Below are positions 1 through 5,918 of a stretch of DNA of 14,396 bases, piece after piece. The translations under genes were made by a program, and so were the position numbers. The notes under the pieces were generated by a model, which ran no database searches, had not been told where the DNA came from, and was given only the letters and a program-made list of their open reading frames with translations. How positions within the stretch are numbered: the stretch's first letter is position 1; each line of letters begins with the position of its first letter. Source of the DNA: an uncultured Clostridia bacterium (GTDB lineage: Bacteria > Bacillota > Clostridia > Oscillospirales > Acutalibacteraceae); NCBI GenBank assembly GCA_945221685.1, contig CALYNN010000023.1:1-14396 (forward strand), written 5' to 3'.

Positions 1-311
1 GCCTGAACAAGCACCTGAATTGTAACATCGTCGGGAAAAAATCCGCCGTATATAAGCGTACGCAGAATTTCATATTCTGTTTCGCTGGCGGAGGGGAAGC
101 CTACCTCAATTTCCTTAACACCAATGTTAACAAGCGTTGAAAAAAGCTCAAGCTTCTCCTGCAGGTTCATTGGGTCAACCAATGCCTGATTGCCGTCGCG
201 CAGGTCAACGGAGCACCAAATCGGCGCTTTAGTAATAGTTTTGTCCGGCCAGGTGCGGTCGGGAATGTTTATCGGCTTGAAGCCGACATATTTTTCGTAA
301 CCCTTATTCAT
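1..311 (-). CDS. leuA: 2-isopropylmalate synthase, type 2 (5' part only)
   Basis: Translating the minus strand from the ATG at 311 gives about 103 residues with no stop before the left edge, so only the N-terminus is present. It opens with residues matching the leader of type-2 (actinobacterial-like) isopropylmalate synthases (PDRTWPDK, then KAPIWCSVDLRDGNQAL). The LRDGNQ stretch is the start of the TIM-barrel active site, whose Asp binds the divalent metal, and EIEVGFPSAS follows. The family condenses 2-oxoisovalerate with acetyl-CoA, the first committed step of leucine synthesis, in the cytosol. An AAAGGAG ribosome binding site lies 7 bases before the ATG. The gene sits directly behind a T-box leader, fitting control by charged tRNA-Leu. 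The C-terminal leucine-feedback domain, if present, is outside the window. Confidence 0.93.
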   Translation of the reverse strand, partial: MNKGYEKYVGFKPINIPDRTWPDKTITKAPIWCSVDLRDGNQALVDPMNLQEKLELFSTLVNIGVKEIEVGFPSASETEYEILRTLIYGGFFPDDVTIQVLVQ

Positions 312-343
312 AAAAATTTCTCCTTTCGTTTTTGCACAGGAGC

Positions 344-378
344 AAAAAAATAAGCCCCTACACACATAGTATAGGGGC
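344..378 (-). terminator. T-box-controlled intrinsic terminator before leuA
   Basis: On the minus strand GCCCCTA (378-372) pairs with TAGGGGC (360-354) around an 11-base loop, followed by TTATTTTTTT. Its 5' arm overlaps the sequence that would pair with the T-box bulge in the antiterminator, so the two structures are mutually exclusive. About 30 bases separate it from the leuA ATG. Confidence 0.9.
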
Positions 379-619
379 GTAGTATTTACGCGGTACCACC
401 CTATTTCAGCGGCTCAGCCGCCCTTTAGCATCAATCAATGCCTTTGCCGTTAACGAGGCAAACCGTCTGTTCCTATTAATTTCTATTCAAAACAGAAACT
501 CCGCAGAGAGCTATACATTAATCACACAGTATCGGCTTGCACCTAACGCCGACTCTCTGAAACTGAAATGAAAAATCTTTTTCTGCTTCACAGTTTTTAT
601 TTGGGTACTATCAATTTGT
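344..619 (-). promoter_or_regulatory. T-box riboswitch leader of leuA
   Basis: The minus strand carries the T-box core AGGGTGGTACCGCG at 402-389, the side that pairs with the tRNA acceptor end. A 5' stem I region at about 575-495 contains AGAGAG, a TCGGC/GCCGA apical stem and a GGTGCAA loop. A small GCAT/ATGC stem III lies around 442-428, and a transcription terminator sits just after the T-box. By position relative to the stem I base, the likely specifier codon is CTC (Leu) at 510-508, which fits the downstream leuA; this reading is from manual folding. Uncharged tRNA-Leu would stabilise the antiterminator and let leuA be transcribed. An extra GCGGC/GCCGC hairpin lies between stem III and the T-box. 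Confidence 0.93.
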
Positions 620-625
620 AATGCT

Positions 626-653
626 ATTATAGCAAATTAAAACAATTTGTCAA
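626..653 (-). promoter_or_regulatory. leuA / T-box promoter
   Basis: Minus-strand TTGACA (653-648), a 16-base spacer and TATAAT (631-626) match the vegetative sigma factor consensus at every hexamer base. Transcription should begin near 619, just ahead of the T-box stem I. The -35 box lies only about 10 bases beyond the stop of the upstream PRTase gene, so the two genes are closely packed but separately promoted. Confidence 0.9.
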
Positions 654-662
654 GTGCTAAAA

Positions 663-1307
663 TTACAACAGCGAATATCCGTAGCCGTTTGATATAGCGT
701 CAACCTTTTCTCCGGCACGGCAGTGAGGACATTCATGGGGAGTATAAGCCTCGTAGGCAGGCAAATCCTCTTTGTTGAAAACAGTGTTAACCTCTACTCC
801 GTTAATATTGTCAATAGCCGAAAAAATAGAAGTAATGCCAACAACATTTCCGCCGTAGTATGTAACACTTTCCATAGCTCTTTCAATGGTCTTGCCGCTG
901 GTAATGCAGGAAATCAGCAAAATAACCCTTCTGCCTGTAATAAGCTTTCTTAAGTTGTCACGGAAAATAATGTTTCCCTGTGCGTCGTATTCGGGACCTA
1001 AAACATATACGGTGTTGTTGGGATTGGGATTAAGCATATTAGGCCTTGAAAGCTCGTGAGCCAAATATGCACCTAATGCCTGAGTTTCATAAAGGCACAG
1101 CACCGTGTCAACCTCAATGCTTCTTTCGGCGTAATACCTTGCCATAAGCATTGCGGTATCAACCGAAACATCGTGGTTATGCTTAATATCCGATGTGCCA
1201 ACATAATAATTCATATGCGACGATGCCGTAACAAAATGACCGGGCATTGCGTGAATAAATACACGGTCGTCGCTTTTTGATACGATTGTGTAAATAGGCT
1301 TTTCCAT
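663..1307 (-). CDS. Orotate phosphoribosyltransferase-like protein with atypical PRPP loop
   Basis: A 214-residue protein with a type-I phosphoribosyltransferase layout: a hydrophobic strand, then the PRPP-loop region at residues 128-141 (VILLISCITSGKTI), and a C-terminal CPHC at 193-196. From family knowledge, that cysteine-bearing tail resembles the Thermus-type PyrE group. In active PRTases two acidic residues precede the TTG/TSG turn; here those positions are Ile132 and Ser133, while T136-S137-G138 is kept. It may be a catalytically altered or regulatory PRTase-fold protein rather than a true PyrE, so no symbol is given. The ATG follows AGAGGAAG at proper spacing. It reads towards leuA with no clear terminator between them, so read-through into the T-box leader is possible. 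No other pyrimidine gene is visible nearby. Confidence 0.75.
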   Translation of the reverse strand: MEKPIYTIVSKSDDRVFIHAMPGHFVTASSHMNYYVGTSDIKHNHDVSVDTAMLMARYYAERSIEVDTVLCLYETQALGAYLAHELSRPNMLNPNPNNTVYVLGPEYDAQGNIIFRDNLRKLITGRRVILLISCITSGKTIERAMESVTYYGGNVVGITSIFSAIDNINGVEVNTVFNKEDLPAYEAYTPHECPHCRAGEKVDAISNGYGYSLL

Positions 1308-1340
1308 ATAATCGCTTCCTCTCTGTAATATTAATTTTAC

Positions 1341-1370
1341 ATTATATATTGCGTTTTTTCAACAAAGCAA
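1341..1370 (-). promoter_or_regulatory. Probable promoter of the PRTase-like gene
   Basis: On the minus strand TTGCTT (1370-1365), an 18-base spacer and TATAAT (1346-1341) lie about 35 bases before the ATG at 1307. The -10 is perfect and the -35 is moderate. The remaining AT-rich stretch 1371-1530 between the divergent promoters shows no gene-like signal. Confidence 0.6.
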
Positions 1371-1530
1371 GCCGTAAAATTTTCGTTAAAATATTTGTGA
1401 ATATTAAACAAAAGAATTTTTTCTCGTTTCAGCACTGCTCAACATTTAGTTTTAAAAATAGAAGCAAGCACAATAATTTGTGTCAATATTTACCCGTCAA
1501 ATTTTATAAAATATTTTATTGCATTTTTCC

Positions 1531-1559
1531 TTGACAACAGCCTAAGACTTTAGTATAAT
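1531..1559 (+). promoter_or_regulatory. Promoter of the ylxM-ffh operon
   Basis: TTGACA at 1531-1536, a 17-base spacer and TATAAT at 1554-1559 are a full consensus match. The start of transcription should be near 1566, giving a 5' leader of about 55 bases that carries the TGTAAAG/CTTTACA dyad. It faces away from the PRTase promoter. Confidence 0.9.
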
Positions 1560-1568
1560 ACTGCTTGC

Positions 1569-1590
1569 TGTAAAGATTAATTACTTTACA
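1569..1590 (+). repeat. Dyad TGTAAAG-N8-CTTTACA at the ylxM-ffh transcription start
   Basis: Perfect 7-base inverted arms at 1569-1575 and 1584-1590 with an 8-base AT spacer, starting about 3 bases past the predicted +1. It could be an operator or a short mRNA hairpin. With no U-tract after it, it is not a terminator. I do not recognise the regulator. Confidence 0.6.
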
Positions 1591-1620
1591 CCTACTAAAT
1601 CTGACGGAGGCGTGTCTGCT

Positions 1621-1986
1621 GTGGCAAAGAATCTTGAAATTCCATTTCTGCTTGATTTTTACGGCGAAATGCTGACTAAAAAGCAGCACGACTTTCTTGT
1701 TTATTATTATGAGGAAGACCTTTCTCTTTCCGAAATAGCGGAAAATGAGGGCATTACCCGTCAGGGCGTCCGCGACTCTATTAAAAGAGCGGAGTCACAG
1801 CTTTTTGATATGGAAAACAGACTCGGCCTTGCAAAGCGCTTTAACGAGCTTAAGAAGGGTGCAGACGAAATAATAAAATGTGCAGAGGCTATAAACGAAT
1901 ATAACCTTAACCATTCACTGTCGCGGGAGATAAACGAAAATATTGCCCGTATTAAATCACTTGCCGTCTTTCTCAAAGAGGGCTGA
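1621..1986 (+). CDS. ylxM: YlxM family (UPF0122) SRP-associated helix-turn-helix protein
   Basis: About 121 residues, the usual size for this family. It begins with the signature KNLEIPFLLDFYGEML, followed by a sigma-like helix-turn-helix at residues 35-58 (SLSEIAENEGITRQGVRDSI). A helical C-terminus follows. The family sits next to ffh in most Firmicutes; work in streptococci links it to binding of SRP parts (Ffh and the small cytoplasmic RNA), while the HTH suggests nucleic-acid binding. The start is set at GTG 1621 because the GGAGG at 1606-1610 is 10 bases before it; an in-frame GTG at 1612 would be only one base from that site. It leads the operon, 14 bases ahead of ffh. Confidence 0.9.
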   Translation: MAKNLEIPFLLDFYGEMLTKKQHDFLVYYYEEDLSLSEIAENEGITRQGVRDSIKRAESQLFDMENRLGLAKRFNELKKGADEIIKCAEAINEYNLNHSLSREINENIARIKSLAVFLKEG

Positions 1987-2000
1987 TAGGAGTTGATTTT

Positions 2001-3395
2001 TTGGCATTTGAGGGCTTAAGCGAAAGGCTTGAAAATTCCTTTAAAAAGCTGCGTGCCAAGGGTAAGCTGACCGAAGCAGATGTTAAAGAAGCAATGCGCG
2101 AGGTCAGACTTGCGCTTCTTGAAGCAGATGTTAACTATAAAGTATCAAAAGAATTTACCGCCAAGGTAACCGAAAGAGCAATCGGCGCCGATGTTATGGA
2201 GTCCTTAACTCCGGGACAGATGGTAATAAAGATTGTAAACGAGGAGCTTACAGAGCTTATGGGCGGCAACGAGGCAAGGCTTGCCATTGCCAACCACCCT
2301 CCGACAATCGTAATGATGTGCGGTCTTCAGGGAAGCGGTAAAACAACACATTCGGCAAAGCTTGCACTAAAGCTGAAAAAAGAGGGGCACAGACCCTTGC
2401 TTGTTGCCTGCGACATTTATCGTCCTGCGGCTATCAAGCAGCTTCAGGTGGTAGGTGAGCAGGTTGGCGTTCCCGTTTTTGAAATGGGCACCGAAAACCC
2501 TGTTACAATAGCCGCCGAGGCAATTAAATATGCAAAGGACCACGGCAACGACTATGTTTTCCTTGATACTGCCGGCAGACTTCATATAGACGAGCAGTTA
2601 ATGGAGGAGCTTACCAATATTCGTTCCACCGTTCATCCCCACGAAATATTGCTCGTAATTGACGCAATGACCGGTCAGGACGCTGTTAATGTTGCAAAAA
2701 GCTTTAATGAAGCCTTAGGTATCGACGGCGTAATTCTTACAAAGCTTGACGGCGATACAAGAGGCGGTGCGGCGCTTTCCGTAAGGGCAGTAACAGGCAA
2801 GCCCATAAAATTTGTAGGTACGGGCGAAAAGCTCGATAATCTCGAAACCTTTCACCCCTCCCGTATGGCCTCCCGTATTCTCGGTATGGGCGATGTGCTT
2901 TCATTTATCGAAAGAGCAGAGCAGAGCATAGACGAGAAAAAGGCTCTTGAGCTTGAAAAGAAGCTTGCAAAAAATAAATTCGACCTTAACGATTTGCTTG
3001 ACCAGTTTGACCAAATTGAAAAAATGGGCAGTCTTAAGGATACAATAAAAATGATTCCGGGCATCGGCGGAAAAATAAAGGATGAGGATATTGACGAAAA
3101 CGCTTTCTCGCGCTTTAGGGCAATTATCTATTCGATGACTCCGCAGGAAAGAACAAGGCCCGAAATTATCAATCCCTCCCGCAAGCGCAGAATTGCCGCA
3201 GGCTGCGGAATGAAGGTTGAGGATGTAAACAAATTGCTGGCGCAGTTTAAGAATATGCAGAAAATGATGAAGCAGTTCGGCGGAAAAAGCGGCGGCAAAA
3301 TGAGTAAAAAAATGCGCAGAATGATGAAAGCCAATCCCGAAATGGCAGAAAAAATGATGGGCAAAACAGGCGGCTCAAATCCCTTTGGATTTTAA
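2001..3395 (+). CDS. ffh: Signal recognition particle GTPase Ffh
   Basis: A 464-residue SRP54 homologue of normal length. The N helical domain is at about 1-95. The G domain carries GLQGSGKTT at 108-116 (P-loop), DTAGR at 189-193 and TKLD at 247-250. The methionine-rich M domain follows from about 295, with the SRP-RNA-binding SRKRRIA at 393-399. The next residues read AGCG where AGSG or KGSG is common, a mild change. The C-tail is very rich in Met, Lys and Gly (residues 417-464), as expected for the signal-peptide groove. Ffh binds signal peptides on the ribosome and docks with FtsY at the membrane. The start is TTG at 2001, 8 bases after AGGAG. FtsY is not in the window. Confidence 0.97.
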   Translation: MAFEGLSERLENSFKKLRAKGKLTEADVKEAMREVRLALLEADVNYKVSKEFTAKVTERAIGADVMESLTPGQMVIKIVNEELTELMGGNEARLAIANHPPTIVMMCGLQGSGKTTHSAKLALKLKKEGHRPLLVACDIYRPAAIKQLQVVGEQVGVPVFEMGTENPVTIAAEAIKYAKDHGNDYVFLDTAGRLHIDEQLMEELTNIRSTVHPHEILLVIDAMTGQDAVNVAKSFNEALGIDGVILTKLDGDTRGGAALSVRAVTGKPIKFVGTGEKLDNLETFHPSRMASRILGMGDVLSFIERAEQSIDEKKALELEKKLAKNKFDLNDLLDQFDQIEKMGSLKDTIKMIPGIGGKIKDEDIDENAFSRFRAIIYSMTPQERTRPEIINPSRKRRIAAGCGMKVEDVNKLLAQFKNMQKMMKQFGGKSGGKMSKKMRRMMKANPEMAEKMMGKTGGSNPFGF

Positions 3396-3399
3396 TTTG

Positions 3400-3429
3400 T
3401 ATTCACCCAAGCTTATTTTGGTTTGAATA
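3400..3429 (+). other. Hairpin between ffh and rpsP
   Basis: TATTCA (3400-3405) pairs with TGAATA (3424-3429), and CCAA (3407-3410) with TTGG (3418-3421), with a small internal loop and a 7-base apical loop. No U-run follows, so it is more likely an mRNA processing or stability element than a terminator. The space before rpsP is otherwise AT-rich without a clear promoter. Confidence 0.4.
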
Positions 3430-3469
3430 AATATATTATTTTATTAATACATTTTTGGAGGTATTTAAA

Positions 3470-3712
3470 ATGGCAGTAAAAATCAGACTTCGCCGTATGG
3501 GCGCAAAGAAGGCACCTTTCTACCGTGTAGTAGTAGCAGATTCAAGGTATCCCCGTGACGGTCGCTTCATCGAAGAAATCGGCACATACAATACAATGGT
3601 AGATCCTGCTGAAATCAAGATTGATGCAGAAAAGGCAAAGAAGTGGATAGCAAACGGCGCACAGCCAACAGACACTGTTAAGAGCATCCTTAAAAAAGAA
3701 GGCATCCTTTAA
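3470..3712 (+). CDS. rpsP: 30S ribosomal protein S16
   Basis: An 80-residue small basic protein with the full S16 pattern: MAVKIRLRRMGAKKAPFYRV at the N-terminus, then DSRYPRDGRFIEEIGTYN, and a C-terminal GAQPTDTVKSIL. S16 binds 16S rRNA early in 30S assembly. The reading frame extends upstream to a TTG at 3455, but GGAGG at 3457-3461 and family alignment put the start at ATG 3470. It follows ffh by 74 bases and precedes khpA by 41, in the order common for Firmicutes. Confidence 0.97.
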   Translation: MAVKIRLRRMGAKKAPFYRVVVADSRYPRDGRFIEEIGTYNTMVDPAEIKIDAEKAKKWIANGAQPTDTVKSILKKEGIL

Positions 3713-3753
3713 TTTTTGATTTTTAATACAAAGCTTAACAGGAGGTGTTTTCT

Positions 3754-3987
3754 TTGAAGGATTTGTTAATTTCCATAACAAAGGGCTTGGTAGAAAAGCC
3801 TGACGAGGTTTCTGTTGATGTTAGCGAACCTAACGAAGAGGGCGTAACTGTTTATCATCTTCATGTTTCGGAAGACGATATGGGCAGAGTTATCGGAAAG
3901 CAGGGCAGAATTGCCAAGGCTATCCGCGTTGTTATGCGCGCAGCCGCAACAAGAAACGATGCTAAAATCTATGTTGAAATTGACTGA
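3754..3987 (+). CDS. khpA: KH-domain RNA-binding protein KhpA
   Basis: A 77-residue single type-II KH domain protein. The GxxG RNA-gripping loop is GKQG at residues 48-51, inside GRVIGKQGRIAKAIR. KhpA proteins pair with KhpB (Jag/EloR) and affect RNA metabolism, cell elongation and division in Gram-positives. An in-frame GTG at 3745 overlaps the ribosome binding site GGAGG (3741-3745), so TTG 3754, 8 bases after it, is the better start and gives the expected opening LKDLLISITKGLVEKPDEV. It is the last gene of the ffh block and is followed by a strong terminator. Confidence 0.93.
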   Translation: MKDLLISITKGLVEKPDEVSVDVSEPNEEGVTVYHLHVSEDDMGRVIGKQGRIAKAIRVVMRAAATRNDAKIYVEID

Positions 3988-4008
3988 TAATTTTTAACTG
4001 AAAAGCAA

Positions 4009-4042
4009 GGCGTTACTTACAGCAAGTAACGCCGTTTTTTTT
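4009..4042 (+). terminator. Intrinsic terminator after khpA
   Basis: A 10-bp perfect stem GGCGTTACTT / AAGTAACGCC with a 5-base loop is followed after one G by eight T. It ends the ylxM-ffh-rpsP-khpA unit and separates it from rimM-trmD. Confidence 0.95.
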
Positions 4043-4046
4043 GCTA

Positions 4047-4075
4047 TTGCCAAATCAAAGGAAAAACTATATAAT
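4047..4075 (+). promoter_or_regulatory. Promoter of rimM-trmD
   Basis: TTGCCA (4047-4052), a 17-base spacer and TATAAT (4070-4075). The -35 starts 4 bases after the terminator's T-run. The predicted start near 4082 is only about 9 bases before the rimM ATG, giving an unusually short leader. Confidence 0.85.
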
Positions 4076-4090
4076 ATTTGTGGTGATTTT

Positions 4091-4600
4091 ATGAAGCAGT
4101 ATTTAGAGGTTGGAAAAATTAATAATACCCACGGCATCAAGGGTGAGCTTAAAATGCTTATGTGGTGCGACGGCGTTGACTATTTAAAGCAGCTTGACAC
4201 TCTGTATTTTGACGAAAGCGGAAAAAAGCCTGTAAGGCTGCTGTCGGTGCGTCAGCAAAAGAATCAGGCGGTGCTGAAGCTTGAGGGAGTTGATTCAATA
4301 GAAAAGGCAGAGCAGCTAAAGGGCAGGGTGCTTTATTGCAACCGCGATGACGCTGTAATTGACGGGGACGCAAATTATATAGCCGACCTAATCGGCTGCT
4401 ATGTTGTTGATATTGATACCGAGGAGGAGTACGGCAAAATCGTTGATGTTGTTAATTACGGCTCCTGCGATATTTACGATACCGAGCAAAACGGAAAACA
4501 CACTCTTATTCCCGCCACTGCCGATATTGTTAAGGAAATCAACACCGAATATAAGGTTGTAAAAATTAAAGCAATGAAAGGTCTTTTTGATGAGAATTGA
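4091..4600 (+). CDS. rimM: Ribosome maturation factor RimM
   Basis: 169 residues, the normal size. The N-terminal RimM barrel (about 1-90) opens with YLEVGKINNTHGIKGELK, the family signature. A C-terminal PRC-barrel (about 95-169) includes LIGCYVVD, GKIVDVVNYG and the HTLIPATADIVKEI stretch with the conserved Ile-Pro. RimM binds S19 and helps mature the 30S head. A GGTGA at 4082-4086 is the likely ribosome binding site, 4 bases before the ATG and at the very 5' end of the predicted mRNA. Its last 11 bases overlap trmD, so the two are likely translationally coupled. Confidence 0.94.
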   Translation: MKQYLEVGKINNTHGIKGELKMLMWCDGVDYLKQLDTLYFDESGKKPVRLLSVRQQKNQAVLKLEGVDSIEKAEQLKGRVLYCNRDDAVIDGDANYIADLIGCYVVDIDTEEEYGKIVDVVNYGSCDIYDTEQNGKHTLIPATADIVKEINTEYKVVKIKAMKGLFDEN

Positions 4601-5321
4601 TATAATGACGCTTTTTCCCGATATGTGCAATTCGGTTTTAGGAGAGTCTATTATCGGCAGAGCAAGGGAAGCAGGCAAGGTAGAAATAAACTGCATTGAT
4701 ATTCGAAGCTATACCCTTGATAAGCACAGACGGGTTGACGATAAGCCCTACGGCGGAGGTATGGGTATGATTATGGCGCCCCAGCCGATTTACGATTGCT
4801 TTCAGTCGCTGTGTGAGGAAATAGGCAAAAAGCCTCATTTGATATACCTTACCCCTCAGGGCAAAACGCTTACGCAGGAAAAGGTAAAGGAGCTTGCAGG
4901 GCTTGATAATATTGTGCTTATATGCGGTCACTACGAGGGAATAGACGAGCGAGTAATTGAGGAATTGGAGCCTGAAGAAATATCAGTGGGCGATTATGTG
5001 CTTACCGGCGGCGAGCTTCCTGCACTCATTGTTGCCGACGCTGTTTCCCGTATGCAGCCGGGAGTGTTAAGCGATGATGAGTGCTTTGAGGAGGAGAGCC
5101 ATTTTAACTCTCTGTTGGAATATCCTCAATATACTCATCCAAGTGAGTGGAACGGCAGAAGGGTTCCGGAAATATTGCTTTCGGGTCATCATGCAAAAAT
5201 AGAAGAATGGCGCCGCCAACGCTCCCTTGAGCGCACGCTTAACCGCAGACCCGATATGCTTGAAAAGGCTCAGCTTAGCAATAAAGACATACAGTTCCTG
5301 TCGAATATAAAAAAAGATTAA
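4590..5321 (+). CDS. trmD: tRNA (guanine-N1)-methyltransferase TrmD
   Basis: 243 residues with the SPOUT trefoil-knot SAM site: YLTPQG (86-91), ICGHYEGIDERV (111-122) and SVGDYVLTGGELPA (132-145). It makes m1G37 in tRNAs, which prevents +1 frameshifting. Aligned without gaps to the remembered E. coli protein, Arg154 is kept, but position 169, the catalytic Asp in E. coli, is Glu, and the Arg of the YTRP motif is His183. Both may be clade-typical. The start is ATG 4590 with GAAAGG 8 bases before it; a TTG at 4587 would only add one residue. It overlaps rimM by 11 bases. No clear terminator follows, and rplS, its frequent partner, is absent. Confidence 0.96.
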   Translation: MRIDIMTLFPDMCNSVLGESIIGRAREAGKVEINCIDIRSYTLDKHRRVDDKPYGGGMGMIMAPQPIYDCFQSLCEEIGKKPHLIYLTPQGKTLTQEKVKELAGLDNIVLICGHYEGIDERVIEELEPEEISVGDYVLTGGELPALIVADAVSRMQPGVLSDDECFEEESHFNSLLEYPQYTHPSEWNGRRVPEILLSGHHAKIEEWRRQRSLERTLNRRPDMLEKAQLSNKDIQFLSNIKKD

Positions 5322-5402
5322 AAATTTATGTGAAAATTGCACAAATCCAAGCCGTTTATTTTGTTTGCGATTAACAAGTCAAACGAACTTGATAATAATT
5401 AG

Positions 5403-5430
5403 TTGACCGATTTAATTTTAGTGATATAAT
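5403..5430 (+). promoter_or_regulatory. Promoter of ptsH-like gene
   Basis: TTGACC (5403-5408), a 16-base spacer and TATAAT (5425-5430). Initiation near 5437 gives a leader of about 64 bases, which holds a possible 9-codon reading frame at 5452-5481. Confidence 0.85.
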
Positions 5431-5500
5431 ATGTAAGGAAGAAATAAAAAAATGAAATATACACAATATATCGTATTTTAAGGAATGTGAGGTTTTTGTT

Positions 5501-5764
5501 ATGTTCGTTAAAGATGTTAAGGTAGAAAATCAGGTTGGATTGCATGCTCGTCCCGCTACTTTCTTTATCCAGAAGGCAAACGAGTTTAAGTCTTCAATTT
5601 GGGTTGAAAAGGAAGAAAGAAGAGTAAATGCAAAGAGCCTTTTGGGCGTGCTTTCTTTGGGCATTATGGGCGGAACAGATATTAGAATTATTGCAGATGG
5701 AGCAGATGAAGAGGATGCAGTAAACGGTCTTGTTTCTCTTGTTAAGTCAGGCTTTACCGAGTAA
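5501..5764 (+). CDS. ptsH: HPr family phosphocarrier protein
   Basis: 87 residues, the canonical HPr length. The phosphorylated His is His15 in GLHARPA, and the regulatory serine is Ser46 in AKSLLGVLSLG, the HPr kinase site of Gram-positives. Both are intact, so a role in PTS phosphate relay and in carbon catabolite control is likely. The ATG follows TGAGG by 8 bases. It stands alone between its own promoter and terminator, away from ptsI, so it could also be an HPr-like regulator (Crh-type). However, His15 is present and Crh lacks it, which favours HPr. Confidence 0.92.
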   Translation: MFVKDVKVENQVGLHARPATFFIQKANEFKSSIWVEKEERRVNAKSLLGVLSLGIMGGTDIRIIADGADEEDAVNGLVSLVKSGFTE

Positions 5765-5795
5765 TAAGCCCCATATCACTTAATAGATATTGCTT

Positions 5796-5827
5796 AAGCA
5801 GACAGCATTTCGCCGTCTGCTTTTTTT
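5796..5827 (+). terminator. Intrinsic terminator after ptsH
   Basis: AAGCAGAC / GTCTGCTT (8 bp) with an 11-base loop, running directly into seven T (5821-5827). Confidence 0.9.
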
Positions 5828-5860
5828 ACTTGATTGTTTTTGCTTATAAAATCTGCGTTC

Positions 5861-5889
5861 TTGTGCCGATAATGATTTTATGTTATCAT
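5861..5889 (+). promoter_or_regulatory. Weak candidate promoter of uvrC
   Basis: TTGTGC (5861-5866), a 17-base spacer and TATCAT (5884-5889) sit between the ptsH terminator and uvrC. The hexamers are imperfect but a promoter is needed here because a terminator precedes. The implied leader is about 23 bases. Confidence 0.4.
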
Positions 5890-5918
5890 ATTAAAAAAAC
5901 TTGAAGGGAGGAATTGCC

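Noticed and set aside
1349..1534. Open frame of about 61 codons in the AT-rich divergent gap
   Set aside because: It overlaps the PRTase promoter, is poly-Phe/Lys rich as expected from AT-rich DNA, and has no ribosome binding site or recognisable domain.
2001..3395. Antisense frames across ffh as real genes
   Set aside because: They have no ribosome binding site or promoter and mirror the codon pattern of ffh, which is clearly coding.
5379..5395. CAAGT/ACTTG inverted repeat after trmD as terminator
   Set aside because: A 5-bp AT-rich stem with no U-run is too weak to call.
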